A program made the translations under genes and the position numbers. A stretch of DNA of 64,000 nt from Phytomonas francai (lineage: Eukaryota > Euglenozoa > Kinetoplastea > Trypanosomatida > Trypanosomatidae), in the NCBI GenBank assembly GCA_001766655.1, contig MJCC01000010.1:119013-183012 (forward strand), given 5' to 3'. Below are positions 37,394-47,877 of this stretch, one piece after another. A model generated the notes under the pieces. It was not told the DNA's origin. It was given only the letters and a program-made list of their open reading frames with translations, and made no database searches. Each line of letters begins with the position of its first letter. Position 1 is the stretch's first letter.

Positions 37394-40123
37394 ATGAAAG
37401 AGTTAAATCCGAATTCCAGGGATTCAGTAGCCTTTGCCACTGCGTATTATCCAACAGTATTCACGAGCGCATTGGGCACTCCAAAGGCCCCGATTGGCAC
37501 CAGTCCTGACTTCCCGACGATGTCTTCCACAGGTTCGGCTAACGAACTCAATCTAAAAGATGTAGTCCCGTACCTGAAGCATCTTTCTCTTTCCGAGGAG
37601 CACGTCATTTATAAACCTCCAACAGCGATACAGCTATCCAACATCTCTGCTAAAACATACAAACGTGTACGCGATACGCACCGGCCAGTGCCAACGATAA
37701 CTCTTGCTGTGGAGACTGGACCCTTTGCTTTTAATTTTCGATACATCAACGAGGTCAGCGAGGCTGATAAAATAGGCAAAATGTGCCCACCTGACCCGGT
37801 GGAGCTGGATGGTATCTCGATGGAGGTAGCAGGCTTCAAGCCTGATGTTGAGGAATCGTACTGGGAGGGGGAGTTCTGGAGGGCGCTGACCGCTGCCCGA
37901 GGCACAGGGCAGAAGACAGATGAATTAATAAAACAATCTCTCTTGCGTAGACAAAGGCTTTTGGCACTTTCCCGAGCTAGCATGAGCACCGTAATGGGGT
38001 CACCTACCCTCAACACGACTGTAACGCCACTAAGTTCCAAGATGTCTATAAACTCCACCCCTATGAGTAATTCTTTCGAGCTGAATAACATCATTAGCTT
38101 CAACAGTGGGTCTCTCTGGCGAGTGCACCACCCGGGTTACTTTCCACACAACTCATTGATATCCACGCCCTCAGCAGGGGTAGAACAATCTCATCAGAAA
38201 AAATTGGATACAGACGCTTCTCTAGCTACACCCATAACAACTACAGCTCAGCGCAATGCCAAGGGCTTTCTCCGTCGTGCTCGATTCAACGAGAAGCAGC
38301 GGAGCTCGTTTTTTAGTTTTAGGAAAAACCTAACGTTACAGGGTCACAATCACTCTCCTTCACATGCTACCAAATCTCAGAAGGGCATACCATATAGAGA
38401 AAATTCAAACCCCACAAATTCCGAGAAGCGAGGCTTTAAGATCCCTCTTCCTTCCATCGCCAGTGAGTCTTCGGGTTGCCTTGATGTAAACTCCTTTGTG
38501 GAAAGCGCTCCGACTTCCACATTGCCAACCTGTGCAGAAACCCCGATCACTATTCATATGAACCAAAATAACGCCTCGTCCTTTTCGTCACCTTTGAATA
38601 CCCAGAACATCTATGTCAATGATGTAATAGGTCTTGCAAGACTTCACTCTCATACCACCACAACTATGTCTCAGAGGGCCAAGGGTACTTCTAGGGAGAA
38701 CACTTCGAACGGGATTGGCTCCACCACCGTGGAGGCGAGCCAATCCCGAGCTGTGGCAGCACAAGATGGACCGTTATCTGAAAGGAGAGGGGAGACGGCT
38801 ATGATCGGTGCCACTTCATCCTGCATTCTTTCTAAGCTTGAACCACAGCATCCACAGGACAGCAAAAGTAGTAGTAGGGGCAAGCTATCGTCGATCTGCA
38901 CGTTACCCTCGTTTTCCACGATTAGGAGAGATAAATCCCCCTCTTCTAAACATTTTTTAAATTCTGTGAGATCGATTCCTGTCGTTGTATCTGGGACAGA
39001 GCCCTTGGATAATTCATCGGTGAGACAATCACAATTGACTTCAGTCGATGCGTCTTGTACTCAGCGCACAAACCAGCCTTCCAGTGCGGCAGCTGCAAAA
39101 GATGATCCGTTATCACCACATTTTATAATAAGTGGCTCTACTCACCCAGAGAGTCATCTGGGTGAGTCTCCGAACGTGCGTACACATTTTCCTGGATCAA
39201 GCACCGCCTCACCGACGTTTGAACAGATCAAGAAAGTTTGGGAGCCGAATGAATCGGTTTCCAACGTTCTCTATGATGCTCTGGACCAGGACCCTAGTCA
39301 AGAGCGCAATATACTCGCAGTAAAGAAACCCAATCAGATTTCATGTTTATCCCCTGAAATAAATGCGTTGATGCTGCCCTCGAAAACACAAAGCCCTAGA
39401 CAAGAACTGAAGGTGAAAATGCCAAAGGTATGCTTGGATGACAGCCAAAATCAACATCATGGATGTAGTCAACCTGTGCAAAGCAAGGCAACGGACAATG
39501 TTGACTACCTTCACCACACCAAACCATCTAGGCATGATAAGAATACACAGGAGGGTAGAAAGCCCACTGGATGCACAGCCTTAAAAACAGTAGAGATTCC
39601 GTCGCGATCTTCCCCCAAACCTCGCCCGTTTTGTACCAAAAAACTTGTATCAGGGACCGATTTATTTGTAAAAGGTAAATTATCGAGTTCGATTCCGACC
39701 CAAGCGGGATCAGATGATAAACACATGCCACCTTTGGCGCATGACAACAATAATGGAGCATCAATTACTCTCAATGATCCAAATGTCCATTGTGTTCTGG
39801 CGACATCTGCGAGCCCGTCTTCAGTTTTGCCCTCACAGTTATTGAATTCGAAGCCCGAAGGAAAGCATAATTTTGAAAACTCTTCTTGCAACCATCATCG
39901 CGCATCATCGTCATTTTTATCTGTTAGCTCGAGTGCTCGAGTCATACGTGATGATTCTCTGCATTCATGCCAGCCATCACAATATGTTCGCATTGAAGAC
40001 ACGCCCAGTTCAGTGAATAACCTCAGAGAGGGCGTCGGGGATTCCAATAACGACACAGTCAAGCGTAAAAGGCATCCATCTGAAGGTAAAACAGGTGAAT
40101 TTAGATGTTGTGTTGTGATGTGA
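37394..40123 (+). CDS. Ser/Thr-rich disordered protein with C-terminal CaaX box; unknown
   Basis: 909 residues. The first 190 residues have ordinary composition (VPYLKHLSLSEEHVIYKPP; SYWEGEFWRALTAARG) and may hold a small helical domain. The remaining 700 are Ser-, Thr-, Pro-, Asn- and His-rich and probably disordered, with many possible phosphosites. The protein ends in CCVVM: Cys906 with two aliphatic residues and Met is a classic farnesylation site, and Cys905 could be palmitoylated. A membrane-tethered scaffold or regulator is therefore inferred. No catalytic motif seen. Two inverted repeats lie in the coding DNA (38710-38748 and 39141-39166). Confidence 0.82.
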   Translation: MKELNPNSRDSVAFATAYYPTVFTSALGTPKAPIGTSPDFPTMSSTGSANELNLKDVVPYLKHLSLSEEHVIYKPPTAIQLSNISAKTYKRVRDTHRPVPTITLAVETGPFAFNFRYINEVSEADKIGKMCPPDPVELDGISMEVAGFKPDVEESYWEGEFWRALTAARGTGQKTDELIKQSLLRRQRLLALSRASMSTVMGSPTLNTTVTPLSSKMSINSTPMSNSFELNNIISFNSGSLWRVHHPGYFPHNSLISTPSAGVEQSHQKKLDTDASLATPITTTAQRNAKGFLRRARFNEKQRSSFFSFRKNLTLQGHNHSPSHATKSQKGIPYRENSNPTNSEKRGFKIPLPSIASESSGCLDVNSFVESAPTSTLPTCAETPITIHMNQNNASSFSSPLNTQNIYVNDVIGLARLHSHTTTTMSQRAKGTSRENTSNGIGSTTVEASQSRAVAAQDGPLSERRGETAMIGATSSCILSKLEPQHPQDSKSSSRGKLSSICTLPSFSTIRRDKSPSSKHFLNSVRSIPVVVSGTEPLDNSSVRQSQLTSVDASCTQRTNQPSSAAAAKDDPLSPHFIISGSTHPESHLGESPNVRTHFPGSSTASPTFEQIKKVWEPNESVSNVLYDALDQDPSQERNILAVKKPNQISCLSPEINALMLPSKTQSPRQELKVKMPKVCLDDSQNQHHGCSQPVQSKATDNVDYLHHTKPSRHDKNTQEGRKPTGCTALKTVEIPSRSSPKPRPFCTKKLVSGTDLFVKGKLSSSIPTQAGSDDKHMPPLAHDNNNGASITLNDPNVHCVLATSASPSSVLPSQLLNSKPEGKHNFENSSCNHHRASSSFLSVSSSARVIRDDSLHSCQPSQYVRIEDTPSSVNNLREGVGDSNNDTVKRKRHPSEGKTGEFRCCVVM
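38710..38748 (+). repeat. 12-bp inverted repeat in the CaaX gene
   Basis: Arms at 38710-38721 and 38737-38748 are exact reverse complements. The 15-base loop contains a further CCAC/GTGG pairing, so a long imperfect hairpin is possible. Confidence 0.9.
39141..39166 (+). repeat. 10-bp inverted repeat in the CaaX gene
   Basis: Arms at 39141-39150 and 39157-39166 are exact reverse complements with a six-base loop. Confidence 0.9.
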
Positions 40124-42773
40124 ATGTCTTTATTGTAGAATAAATTATGTTTATCGCATCGAAGCGTCCCAATATAATATGGGTATCGAATGAACGTAGT
40201 AGAGTTTAGGGTTTGTTGGATTTTATGGGAACTCTTGAATCAAAAATCTATGACGCGTTGGATCTCAAAGAAACTTTAGGCCATGTCTTCTATTCAATTA
40301 AGAATATGACACATTTTTGTTCTGAGATAGTGTTTTGCAGTTTTTTTTTCATCACTCAGCTTATTATCCTTCACATATGAAGATTTTGGTCAGGATGCCC
40401 TATCTCCATTCCTACTTTGCTAATCTAAATTCTGCAATCACTAGGATATGTGAGAAAGAAAATAGCCGAATTGGAATTACTCTACACAATAAACGTAAAC
40501 TGTTGTGTTGTACATGAGTCCTAAATATTTTTGAAGCCCATTATTGCGGGATTAAAAGGGAAGGAACTGCTTTTTTTTCGGAAGTTGCTTTCGGTCACAT
40601 CTGTCCATTATTTATGAGATCATATTGAGAATCATTAATGCTTTCTTTTTTTCTTCAAACTTTTTCCCCAAGTGCCCTTTGTGTGTTTGACACAAACGGA
40701 TCCATTCTTGACTGCATACCATGACTGTATGGGTGGGATGATATATGTGACTGGCTGTACTTTTCTGCGGCTTCTCCTTTGATTTCCTGTCCCTCCTCCT
40801 TTTTTTATATTGTTTATGTACATAGTAATGCGCAGGATTTTCTGTTTTCTTTTTCGTTATTCGATATAATTGCCGTAAATGTGGGAAAGAAGCGGAAAAA
40901 TGAATCGATAATCGAATATAATCACTTTGAGCTATTCCTAATCTTGAACATTTTTTCCTTCAATATATACATAAAAAATTAATATATATATATATATATA
41001 TATATTAAAAAATTCACTCATGTTATTTAATCTTACTGTATTTTCGTTACGCTGTTTTTAGATCCAGGTGAATAGATACCCACATTCGATAACCGGTGAA
41101 ACATTATTATAGACGAGTAAAGTTAATGGGAAATATATATTTCCAAGCAAAAAACAAATGACTGAAAATACAAAAGGAGGATGTGAGCTAATGAAAATAT
41201 TTGTGTTTTCATTCTTCGTTACTTTGTGTCGATAAATTGGAATTTGAGGATACGCAGTTATGATCATGTTTGTATCAAGCCTTTTTTCTGTTCTTTTATT
41301 ATAACTATAATATATATATCTATATGTCAAAAAATTATTGAATTTAATATTCTTTAATTTTTCGAAAATTGATTTATTATTATTATTTACTTATTATTTT
41401 ATCAAATCAGAAAAGCTAAATTTTCCTTGTTGCACTTTTTTATTTTTTGGACATCATTTCTTTTATAGTTTTTTAATACCCTTGGATGTGCCTTCTGTTT
41501 TGAATTTTTTTGTTTTTCAAGGAAAAATATTAGATCAGCAGGTAGACTAATAATGACATTTTTTTGTGGAAAGCTGACATAAAATAAAGGTCTTGTTGAC
41601 AATGATCAGGCCTGTAAAATTCCCTTATTTGAATAGCGGAGATTTTTTCAATTGAATATTCCATATTTTTTAAAAATTTAAAAATCCTAATGCGCATGTA
41701 TGTTTATCTGTACTTATCTTTATATTCACTTATAATTCAAAAACTAAGCTCAAATACATTTTTTTATCGACTTTTCATGTGTCTTTCGCTTTTTTTAGAT
41801 ATTTGTAGTTTTTTTTCCTTTCTGGGGGGTGGGTGAGGGGGTTTATGTTGCGTTGACTGTGTATAATTTTTTATTTTCTCAAATGTCATGCAATGGCTCG
41901 GAGCAGAGATACAAATGCTCTGCGATACTTGCATGCGTGGGGTTTTGCAGATATATAAGAAAGTGGGAAAAGTACTGTTGCATTTCGATTTTAAACGTAA
42001 TCCATTGGTGTTCGTTGCAGGGGTCATTAGTTGTATGGTTCCATTGGAGTGCACTTTGCGGGAGCAGTTGCCGTAATTGACAACATTCTTGTGTAGAAAA
42101 ATGGTTTGTTTGCTGGGTATTTTAATAATGGGAAAAACAAGAAAGTGTGTACTTATTTTTGTATGTCCCTTGATAAAATTCAGCCCAGGTTATGCAAAAC
42201 TGCACACCCCTGTTCTTGCCCTGAGGTTTTGAGTTTCTGATTCGACTCGACTTGTTGCAGTTTCTTTCATTTGTTTCGCTGAGACTAGCTTTAAGTCCGG
42301 ATTAAAGGGTGTATAAACTAGAGCTGTGAGATTCAAGAGGTTTATAGGGAGAAATGATTTTTATTCTTTTCGTATATTTGCTTTACACAGATTCACTAGA
42401 TGTTTTTGTTTCCGTGGCACAAAGTATGCATCTTCCGATTTTTTCCATTCGTTGCCATAAATGGTGAGATTCATAAGTTACCAAGAATGGACTTTATATG
42501 AAAATACAGCATTTCAACACTAGTACATAGTTTTCATTTTCGGCAAAAAATGCTTCAAATGAATGTGTCGAACAAATAATCTTCGTACTTTTCCTTTTTT
42601 TTTTTGCAGTATAGTACAAGCGGAAAAAAGGGGCTATTTCACGACAGAATTATTCGCGTCATAAATAGTAGTTAATATTACGTTCAGGTGTCTGAGAATT
42701 TAGATTAGGGAAACGTTTTGTAATTTTTTAATTATCACATGATTTTATTATTATTTTTTTAGGGTTATTTATC
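40124..42773. other. Long AT-rich intergenic region
   Basis: 2.65 kb, the longest stretch without a sizeable gene. It holds a TA microsatellite (40982-41006), many A- and T-runs, a G-rich patch (41824-41840) and one plausible small ORF (41888-42076, listed). Other short ORFs here have spacer-like composition. A T-run at 42594-42606 and T-rich sequence at 42730-42760 lie before the Arf-GEF gene. Confidence 0.5.
41888..42076 (+). CDS. Possible small protein, 62 residues, one hydrophobic segment
   Basis: ATG ORF whose codons are balanced, unlike the very AT-rich DNA on both sides. The product has a helical start (MLCDTCMRGVLQIYKKVGKV) and a hydrophobic segment near the end (NPLVFVAGVISCMVPLE). 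It reads like a small mitochondrial or other membrane subunit, but I know no relative. A longer overlapping frame (41829-42080) is less protein-like. Several AG acceptor candidates lie upstream (41799, 41808). Confidence 0.42.
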   Translation: MQWLGAEIQMLCDTCMRGVLQIYKKVGKVLLHFDFKRNPLVFVAGVISCMVPLECTLREQLP

Positions 42774-45700
42774 ATGCTAAAAGACCACATTCAGTACGCA
42801 ATAGAGTCATGCACCATTTTGTTCACAAAAATTTATTCTACAATAGCTTACTCCACAGGTTCAATTGATTGTGGGCTCTACATTCAGTTACAGCGTGCAC
42901 ATAGGGTGCTCTATCGCTCTTCATTTAGACTCGCACCAGCTATGGCCAAGGAGATATCTAAGCTCACTTTTGTAGGCCTTGCTGAGGGTGCCAATAGAAT
43001 GCAGGGTAGTGGCATTACTGGAACTATGGATAAGGATGAAGAAGATTCATGTAGTGAAGACAACAGCCACGTAACGTTCCTTCAAAGCGATGCAGTATGG
43101 TGCAGCGTGTTGAGCGCTTTCTACTTAAAAAAAAAGAAGCTCTCGGAAAAAGCCTTCGTAGCATTGAACAATTTGTTGTTATGCCATAAGCTTAACCTCA
43201 ACGTTGCCACAAAAATTTTCATGCATCCTTACACCACCACTTCGGAAGTGAGAAGTTCTGAAGCTTCGACTTCACTGACTAGTGTATCATGTAGCGTTGG
43301 TGAGGGTGTGCTCGAAGTGCTCACAGAGTACCTGTGTGTCGCCTCTGACCCTAACGTGCAGTTGTGCATCCTTTTCCGACTGCAGGAGTTGCTCAATGGC
43401 AAGGGGCAGGCTTTTCTTGCAGGCCGATCTATAACACGGATCCTTCGTTCGGTATTCGCAGTCTCAGCGTGGGCATGTCAAGAGTCTCTTCGTGAGCGCT
43501 GCCATAAGGTTCTTAAACAATGTGTATTATGCGTGACACGCAGGTTTGTGAAGGAGTCTCTATCCACGGTTACATGCGGAGATGCGGCTTCCGAGGTGTC
43601 GTCGTATAGGTTCTCTACCGCTACCCCTCTGGACAACTACACCACCCACATTCCACCTGACGCGCCCTACATGTGCATCGACGTGGTCGACACCTCTGCG
43701 CCCGCATCTGAAGCAGAGCGGCGCACATTTACCGCATCAGAGGAGCTCTCTCAGGCCGTCTGCGACTCCTCCTCTGCAGTCCCTGCTTCCTTCGACCCGC
43801 ACCGCCTGTTCCCTGTCAGCTTGAAGGAGCTGGTCCTGAGGCTTGGTGCACAGGCATTGCGCCCCCAACCCAAGACGCTGCCGACAGCCTTGAAAGGCCT
43901 CCTGCTTCTCCTCCGTGTCGTCTGCGAGATGGCCTCTAACCCTTGTTCTGGAACCTCCAATGAAGGGGGCAGGGGGCCGCGCCTCCGACAGCTTGCCTTG
44001 GATCTGTTGCAACTGGTCTTCGTTGAGCTCCCCGTGGCCAATTCTGCGGAGGAGCACCCTTGTTCAAGATGGATGTCCCTCGTCCTGATCGCGTGCCGTT
44101 TTGAGCTCATTCGCTGCTTGGTACATAATCTGTTCACCACGACTCCATTTTTGCTCTTTGATACTGCTATTCAAATTCTCAAGCTGTTGCTAATTAAATG
44201 CTACTATCACCTTGGCCGGGAACTGCATACAACGGTAGTGGTCTTTCTCTTGCCTCTGGTCAAGTCCAAGCACTGTGCTTTTAGGCATAAATGTGCGGTG
44301 CTCTCTATGTTACGCGATCTCTTTTCTTTATCGGATTTACTCATTTCTTTTTTTCTGAATTATGATTGCAATCCCGCCATCGGTGCAGAAGGCTACAATG
44401 GAGATATGGTGGTGACGCTTGTTGATTTTGTCGTAGAGATTGCCTATCTGGATTATACCTCTGAGGTTCAAGAAGGTTCGCACGTTAGCCAGGAAGAGAA
44501 GCAACATTTACAATCTGAGTGTTTTTCAATCATGCACATTTTTACGAACTCTTTGTACCGCTGGATCGCTGAGGATCCTGAAGCCCCCATATCAAGTCCA
44601 ATGGCTGAAAACAATACATGTCGTAATGGAATCGGGAGAATACCAAGCAAGATCTTATCAGGGACTTATTCGTCTGTCTGGAAGGGAGGGGATGCAGTAA
44701 GTCAATCCCCTGGGATATCAGCCTCAAATACGTTATCTATGCTCAAGTCTCACCATGATGCCGCGAATCTTTCGCAGTCTCATATATCCTCGGCGCCTGT
44801 CTCCAATGTAAATATCGATTTGAATATTTCTTTTCCAGACTTTGGGCATATTTCACAGGTAAAGAAGCCGAACCCCAATACGACTACGCTTCCAGGAGAG
44901 AGTTGTATACAATACCACTGGAAACATCTTCATTACCAGCTAAATAACAAGTGTATGCTCCAAAAAGCCGCACGCATGGTTAACACCGGGAAATGGAAAG
45001 AGGCCAAGAACTTCCTGGAGTCCCGGAGATGTTTATCAGTGCGGATGCCGAGTGAAGTAGAGCAGAAAGGAGATCCAGGGTCGGGAGGGAGTTCCAGTTA
45101 TGCAGAGTTTGCGCGTTTCTTGTACGAGTACCCTGGCATTTCACGTGACGCTATAAACAAAATTATAGGTTGTGTTAACGGGAAGGTTAATCATGAGAAT
45201 CTGGTCTTATTAAGGGACTACTTCAGCTTGTTTAATTACAGGAGGGTGCCCATTGATATCGCCTTTCGCGATACTCTCTGCAAATTTGTGTCGTGGGAAG
45301 CACCTATGTTTGAGACACAGGTCTGGGAATCAATCCAGAACATCTTCGGTGAGGCCTACGCCAAGCAGAATCCACTTGTTATTACGGAAAAGGATGCTCA
45401 ATCGATGGCAGGTGCATTATTGTTTTTGCACACTAACTTTCACAACAGAAATGCCAAGAATATTTCGATTAGCTTGGACCAATTTATTTCAGCGAGTGTA
45501 GAGTTCCTTGACTTCCCTCCTGATGTTGAAGATGTACGGAAAATCTTTGAGCGGGTAAAAAAAAAAAAATGGGATCTAGATATGTACGACCGGACTCCGC
45601 AAGAGGTTGAGCGTCAACTCAGACAGGATCAAATATTCTCTGGCCTTTTCACGGACCAATTATTGTCCCGATATCGAGGCGAACAGTCAATTCAACCACG

Positions 45701-46595
45701 TCAACTTCGTCGTAACACCTCGGCTACGAATCTAGATTGTGCAACCAAAGATGTAGCGAGTGCAGTTAATACCATACCAAACGAAGGTGTTACACAACGT
45801 ATCTTTGGTGCCGACGACGACGACGACGTGGAGCTGTGGCAAACCCTGTTAAAGCAGGAAAAAAATCCTACCCCAAGCTTGTCCAATTTTACATCGGGCG
45901 AATATGAGAGAAATGAAGCAAAACTGAAGCTACCAAAGGTAGGTATGAATATTGCTGAGACCCCGTTAGTTGGGTCTGCAAACGACATCACTTTCTCCCG
46001 AGCCGACGACTATCCCACAAACCTTGGTTCTAGCCACGATTGTGACTCTACTTCCACAGCTACGGATTCCAATGCTCTCTTTTCTCCTAGCAATTTTGAA
46101 GATTCATCTTGGTTTCTCTCAGGAGAGATTGACTTGCTGAACAGTAAAGCGCCAGCCTATATCAAAGGTGTAGAAAAGTCTAAAGTTCACAGAAATCACC
46201 AGTCGGAATCGATCGAAGTGTCAATATTTTATTTAAAGAAACTGGAAGCTGTTCATATGCGTTTCTTTGGCGACTACGCTGACTATCATCCACAACCATA
46301 CATTTATCCTCACTACGCGGAGCACATCCAGCCGTTGCTGTTGCTCACGTACCCAAAGATAATGTCTTGTATTTACTTAGGTTTTAATGTCACAGAGGTA
46401 GCTCCACTGCGTTGGCAGCTCCTAGAAACACTCCAAAGATTGTATGACATCGCCGCTGCATTCATGATTAATGTGAGCGATCAGCAGGCGAGTGTTGTGG
46501 AAGCGGTGCAACAATATCTAACTACTGGAGACGCGCACTGGCTAATATCACATACACGAGCCATGCTTGTGCCCCTTCTCATATGCCATATCTAA
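42774..46595 (+). CDS. Sec7-domain Arf guanine-nucleotide exchange factor (GBF/BIG type)
   Basis: 1273 residues. A Sec7 domain at about 775-940 exchanges GDP for GTP on Arf GTPases in Golgi/endosomal coat recruitment. It contains EYPGISRDAINKIIG, VPIDIAFRDTLCKF and, at the glutamate-finger position, PMFETQ in place of the usual LPGEAQ; the catalytic Glu appears kept at E847. The second hallmark, normally LNTDLHN, reads LHTNFHN, a notable change. The N-terminal 700 residues are helical with Ser-rich insertions, fitting DCB/HUS regions of large Arf-GEFs, and about 300 residues follow. A 13-A run (45557-45569) encodes KKKK and could be prone to indels. Confidence 0.85.
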   Translation: MLKDHIQYAIESCTILFTKIYSTIAYSTGSIDCGLYIQLQRAHRVLYRSSFRLAPAMAKEISKLTFVGLAEGANRMQGSGITGTMDKDEEDSCSEDNSHVTFLQSDAVWCSVLSAFYLKKKKLSEKAFVALNNLLLCHKLNLNVATKIFMHPYTTTSEVRSSEASTSLTSVSCSVGEGVLEVLTEYLCVASDPNVQLCILFRLQELLNGKGQAFLAGRSITRILRSVFAVSAWACQESLRERCHKVLKQCVLCVTRRFVKESLSTVTCGDAASEVSSYRFSTATPLDNYTTHIPPDAPYMCIDVVDTSAPASEAERRTFTASEELSQAVCDSSSAVPASFDPHRLFPVSLKELVLRLGAQALRPQPKTLPTALKGLLLLLRVVCEMASNPCSGTSNEGGRGPRLRQLALDLLQLVFVELPVANSAEEHPCSRWMSLVLIACRFELIRCLVHNLFTTTPFLLFDTAIQILKLLLIKCYYHLGRELHTTVVVFLLPLVKSKHCAFRHKCAVLSMLRDLFSLSDLLISFFLNYDCNPAIGAEGYNGDMVVTLVDFVVEIAYLDYTSEVQEGSHVSQEEKQHLQSECFSIMHIFTNSLYRWIAEDPEAPISSPMAENNTCRNGIGRIPSKILSGTYSSVWKGGDAVSQSPGISASNTLSMLKSHHDAANLSQSHISSAPVSNVNIDLNISFPDFGHISQVKKPNPNTTTLPGESCIQYHWKHLHYQLNNKCMLQKAARMVNTGKWKEAKNFLESRRCLSVRMPSEVEQKGDPGSGGSSSYAEFARFLYEYPGISRDAINKIIGCVNGKVNHENLVLLRDYFSLFNYRRVPIDIAFRDTLCKFVSWEAPMFETQVWESIQNIFGEAYAKQNPLVITEKDAQSMAGALLFLHTNFHNRNAKNISISLDQFISASVEFLDFPPDVEDVRKIFERVKKKKWDLDMYDRTPQEVERQLRQDQIFSGLFTDQLLSRYRGEQSIQPRQLRRNTSATNLDCATKDVASAVNTIPNEGVTQRIFGADDDDDVELWQTLLKQEKNPTPSLSNFTSGEYERNEAKLKLPKVGMNIAETPLVGSANDITFSRADDYPTNLGSSHDCDSTSTATDSNALFSPSNFEDSSWFLSGEIDLLNSKAPAYIKGVEKSKVHRNHQSESIEVSIFYLKKLEAVHMRFFGDYADYHPQPYIYPHYAEHIQPLLLLTYPKIMSCIYLGFNVTEVAPLRWQLLETLQRLYDIAAAFMINVSDQQASVVEAVQQYLTTGDAHWLISHTRAMLVPLLICHI

Positions 46596-47096
46596 AGATC
46601 TGTAACAAACACCTACACACAGGGAAACAGCCTGGAACAATTTCAAAAGTGATGGTCAATTTTTCACCATCATGCTAGAGGGAAAAAAGGAAGGCTAAAG
46701 TATTTGAGTTTCGAATATTTCTAGAAATACGATAGGACGGAGATAAAAGTGTGTGTTTATGACCATATAATTTTTATAGGAAAATGAGGAAAATTTTATG
46801 TTTAATTTTTTTGTAAGGTAATATTCAATACTATTGCAGAGTTATTATTTTATTTTATTTTTAGCGGGAAAATTATACTTTCATTTATCTAAGATTTTGC
46901 ATTTATCTATATGCGTTTTTTATGCATTTCAGTTGAAAAGACCGAGCACAAACGATAAAGCATGAGAGACGGATATGAAGCAAGTGAGTTGCGACCTTTT
47001 ATTATGCCTATGCCGTTTTCCTTTTCCATATTTATAACAATATTTTCAATGTCTTTTTCTATAACAGACATTGAATAACTTGAAAAATTAAGGCCT
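46596..47096. other. Intergenic spacer
   Basis: AT-rich, with T-rich tract at about 47010-47065 before the next start. No gene seen. Confidence 0.6.
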
Positions 47097-47480
47097 ATGG
47101 CAAATTATCATTATATCAAAGCGGATGAATTGGTAGAGTTGATGGATAATCCGAATCAGTTAGGAAAACTTGCCATTATCGATTGTCGAGATTCGGATAT
47201 TTCTGAGGGAACTATAATAGGTTCTATCCATGCTCCATCTATCATTTATACTGCAGATATGTATAAGTCTTTGGCCAAAAGACTTTTTGAGGATAAAGTC
47301 GAACTTGCTGTGTTCCACTGTGCAATGTCACAGGTGCGTGGACCACGAGGGGCTAACCGATTTGCTCTTGCACAGAAGGAGCTAGGGCTTACGCTCCCCG
47401 CTGTAGCGGTGCTCGAGGGGGGCTGGGATACTTTTTTCAGTTTGTATAAATGTGCTCGTTCCGATTTGTTTCGTCGATGA
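47097..47480 (+). CDS. Rhodanese-fold phosphatase/arsenate reductase, Acr2/Cdc25-like
   Basis: 127 residues, a single rhodanese domain. The active loop HCAMSQVRGPR contains the HCx5R motif with C75 as nucleophile and R81 binding the oxyanion, followed by GP as in yeast Acr2/Ych1 and fission yeast Ibp1. IIDCRDSD near residue 25 is the usual rhodanese strand, and VLEGGWDTF near the end matches Cdc25-like GGW. Leishmania ACR2, which reduces arsenate and antimonate and also has phosphatase activity, is of this type. Which activity dominates here cannot be told. Confidence 0.85.
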   Translation: MANYHYIKADELVELMDNPNQLGKLAIIDCRDSDISEGTIIGSIHAPSIIYTADMYKSLAKRLFEDKVELAVFHCAMSQVRGPRGANRFALAQKELGLTLPAVAVLEGGWDTFFSLYKCARSDLFRR

Positions 47481-47877
47481 GCTTTCGGGATTGTCGATGG
47501 AATGAAATATATCTACTGCATCACTGTTATTATTATCACCATTTTACTTTGAGGCGTCTTGATCTTTGAATTTTATGGAACTTTCAAACACCAAGAGGAA
47601 AATACGTTCTTTCCATTTACCTTTCCCTCATCTGCATTTTATTGTGTATATCCCAAAGAATTGTTTCATATTACTTGTAAATCTCAAATGGCTTGATTAT
47701 GCTGATTTTGTCACTTTTGGAAACATTTCCCTTAAAAAGGAATAATAGGTAGGGGATATAAATTCATACTTTGGGCGAAACACATTTAAGGTTGCCTGTA
47801 TCTGGGCTGGTTTCAGTCTGTAGTTTTTCGTTTGATTGTTTCCGAAAGATTCATAAGGCATCAGTTTGTTGCTAGAC
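47481..47877. other. Intergenic spacer
   Basis: AT-rich; no gene seen on either strand. Confidence 0.6.
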
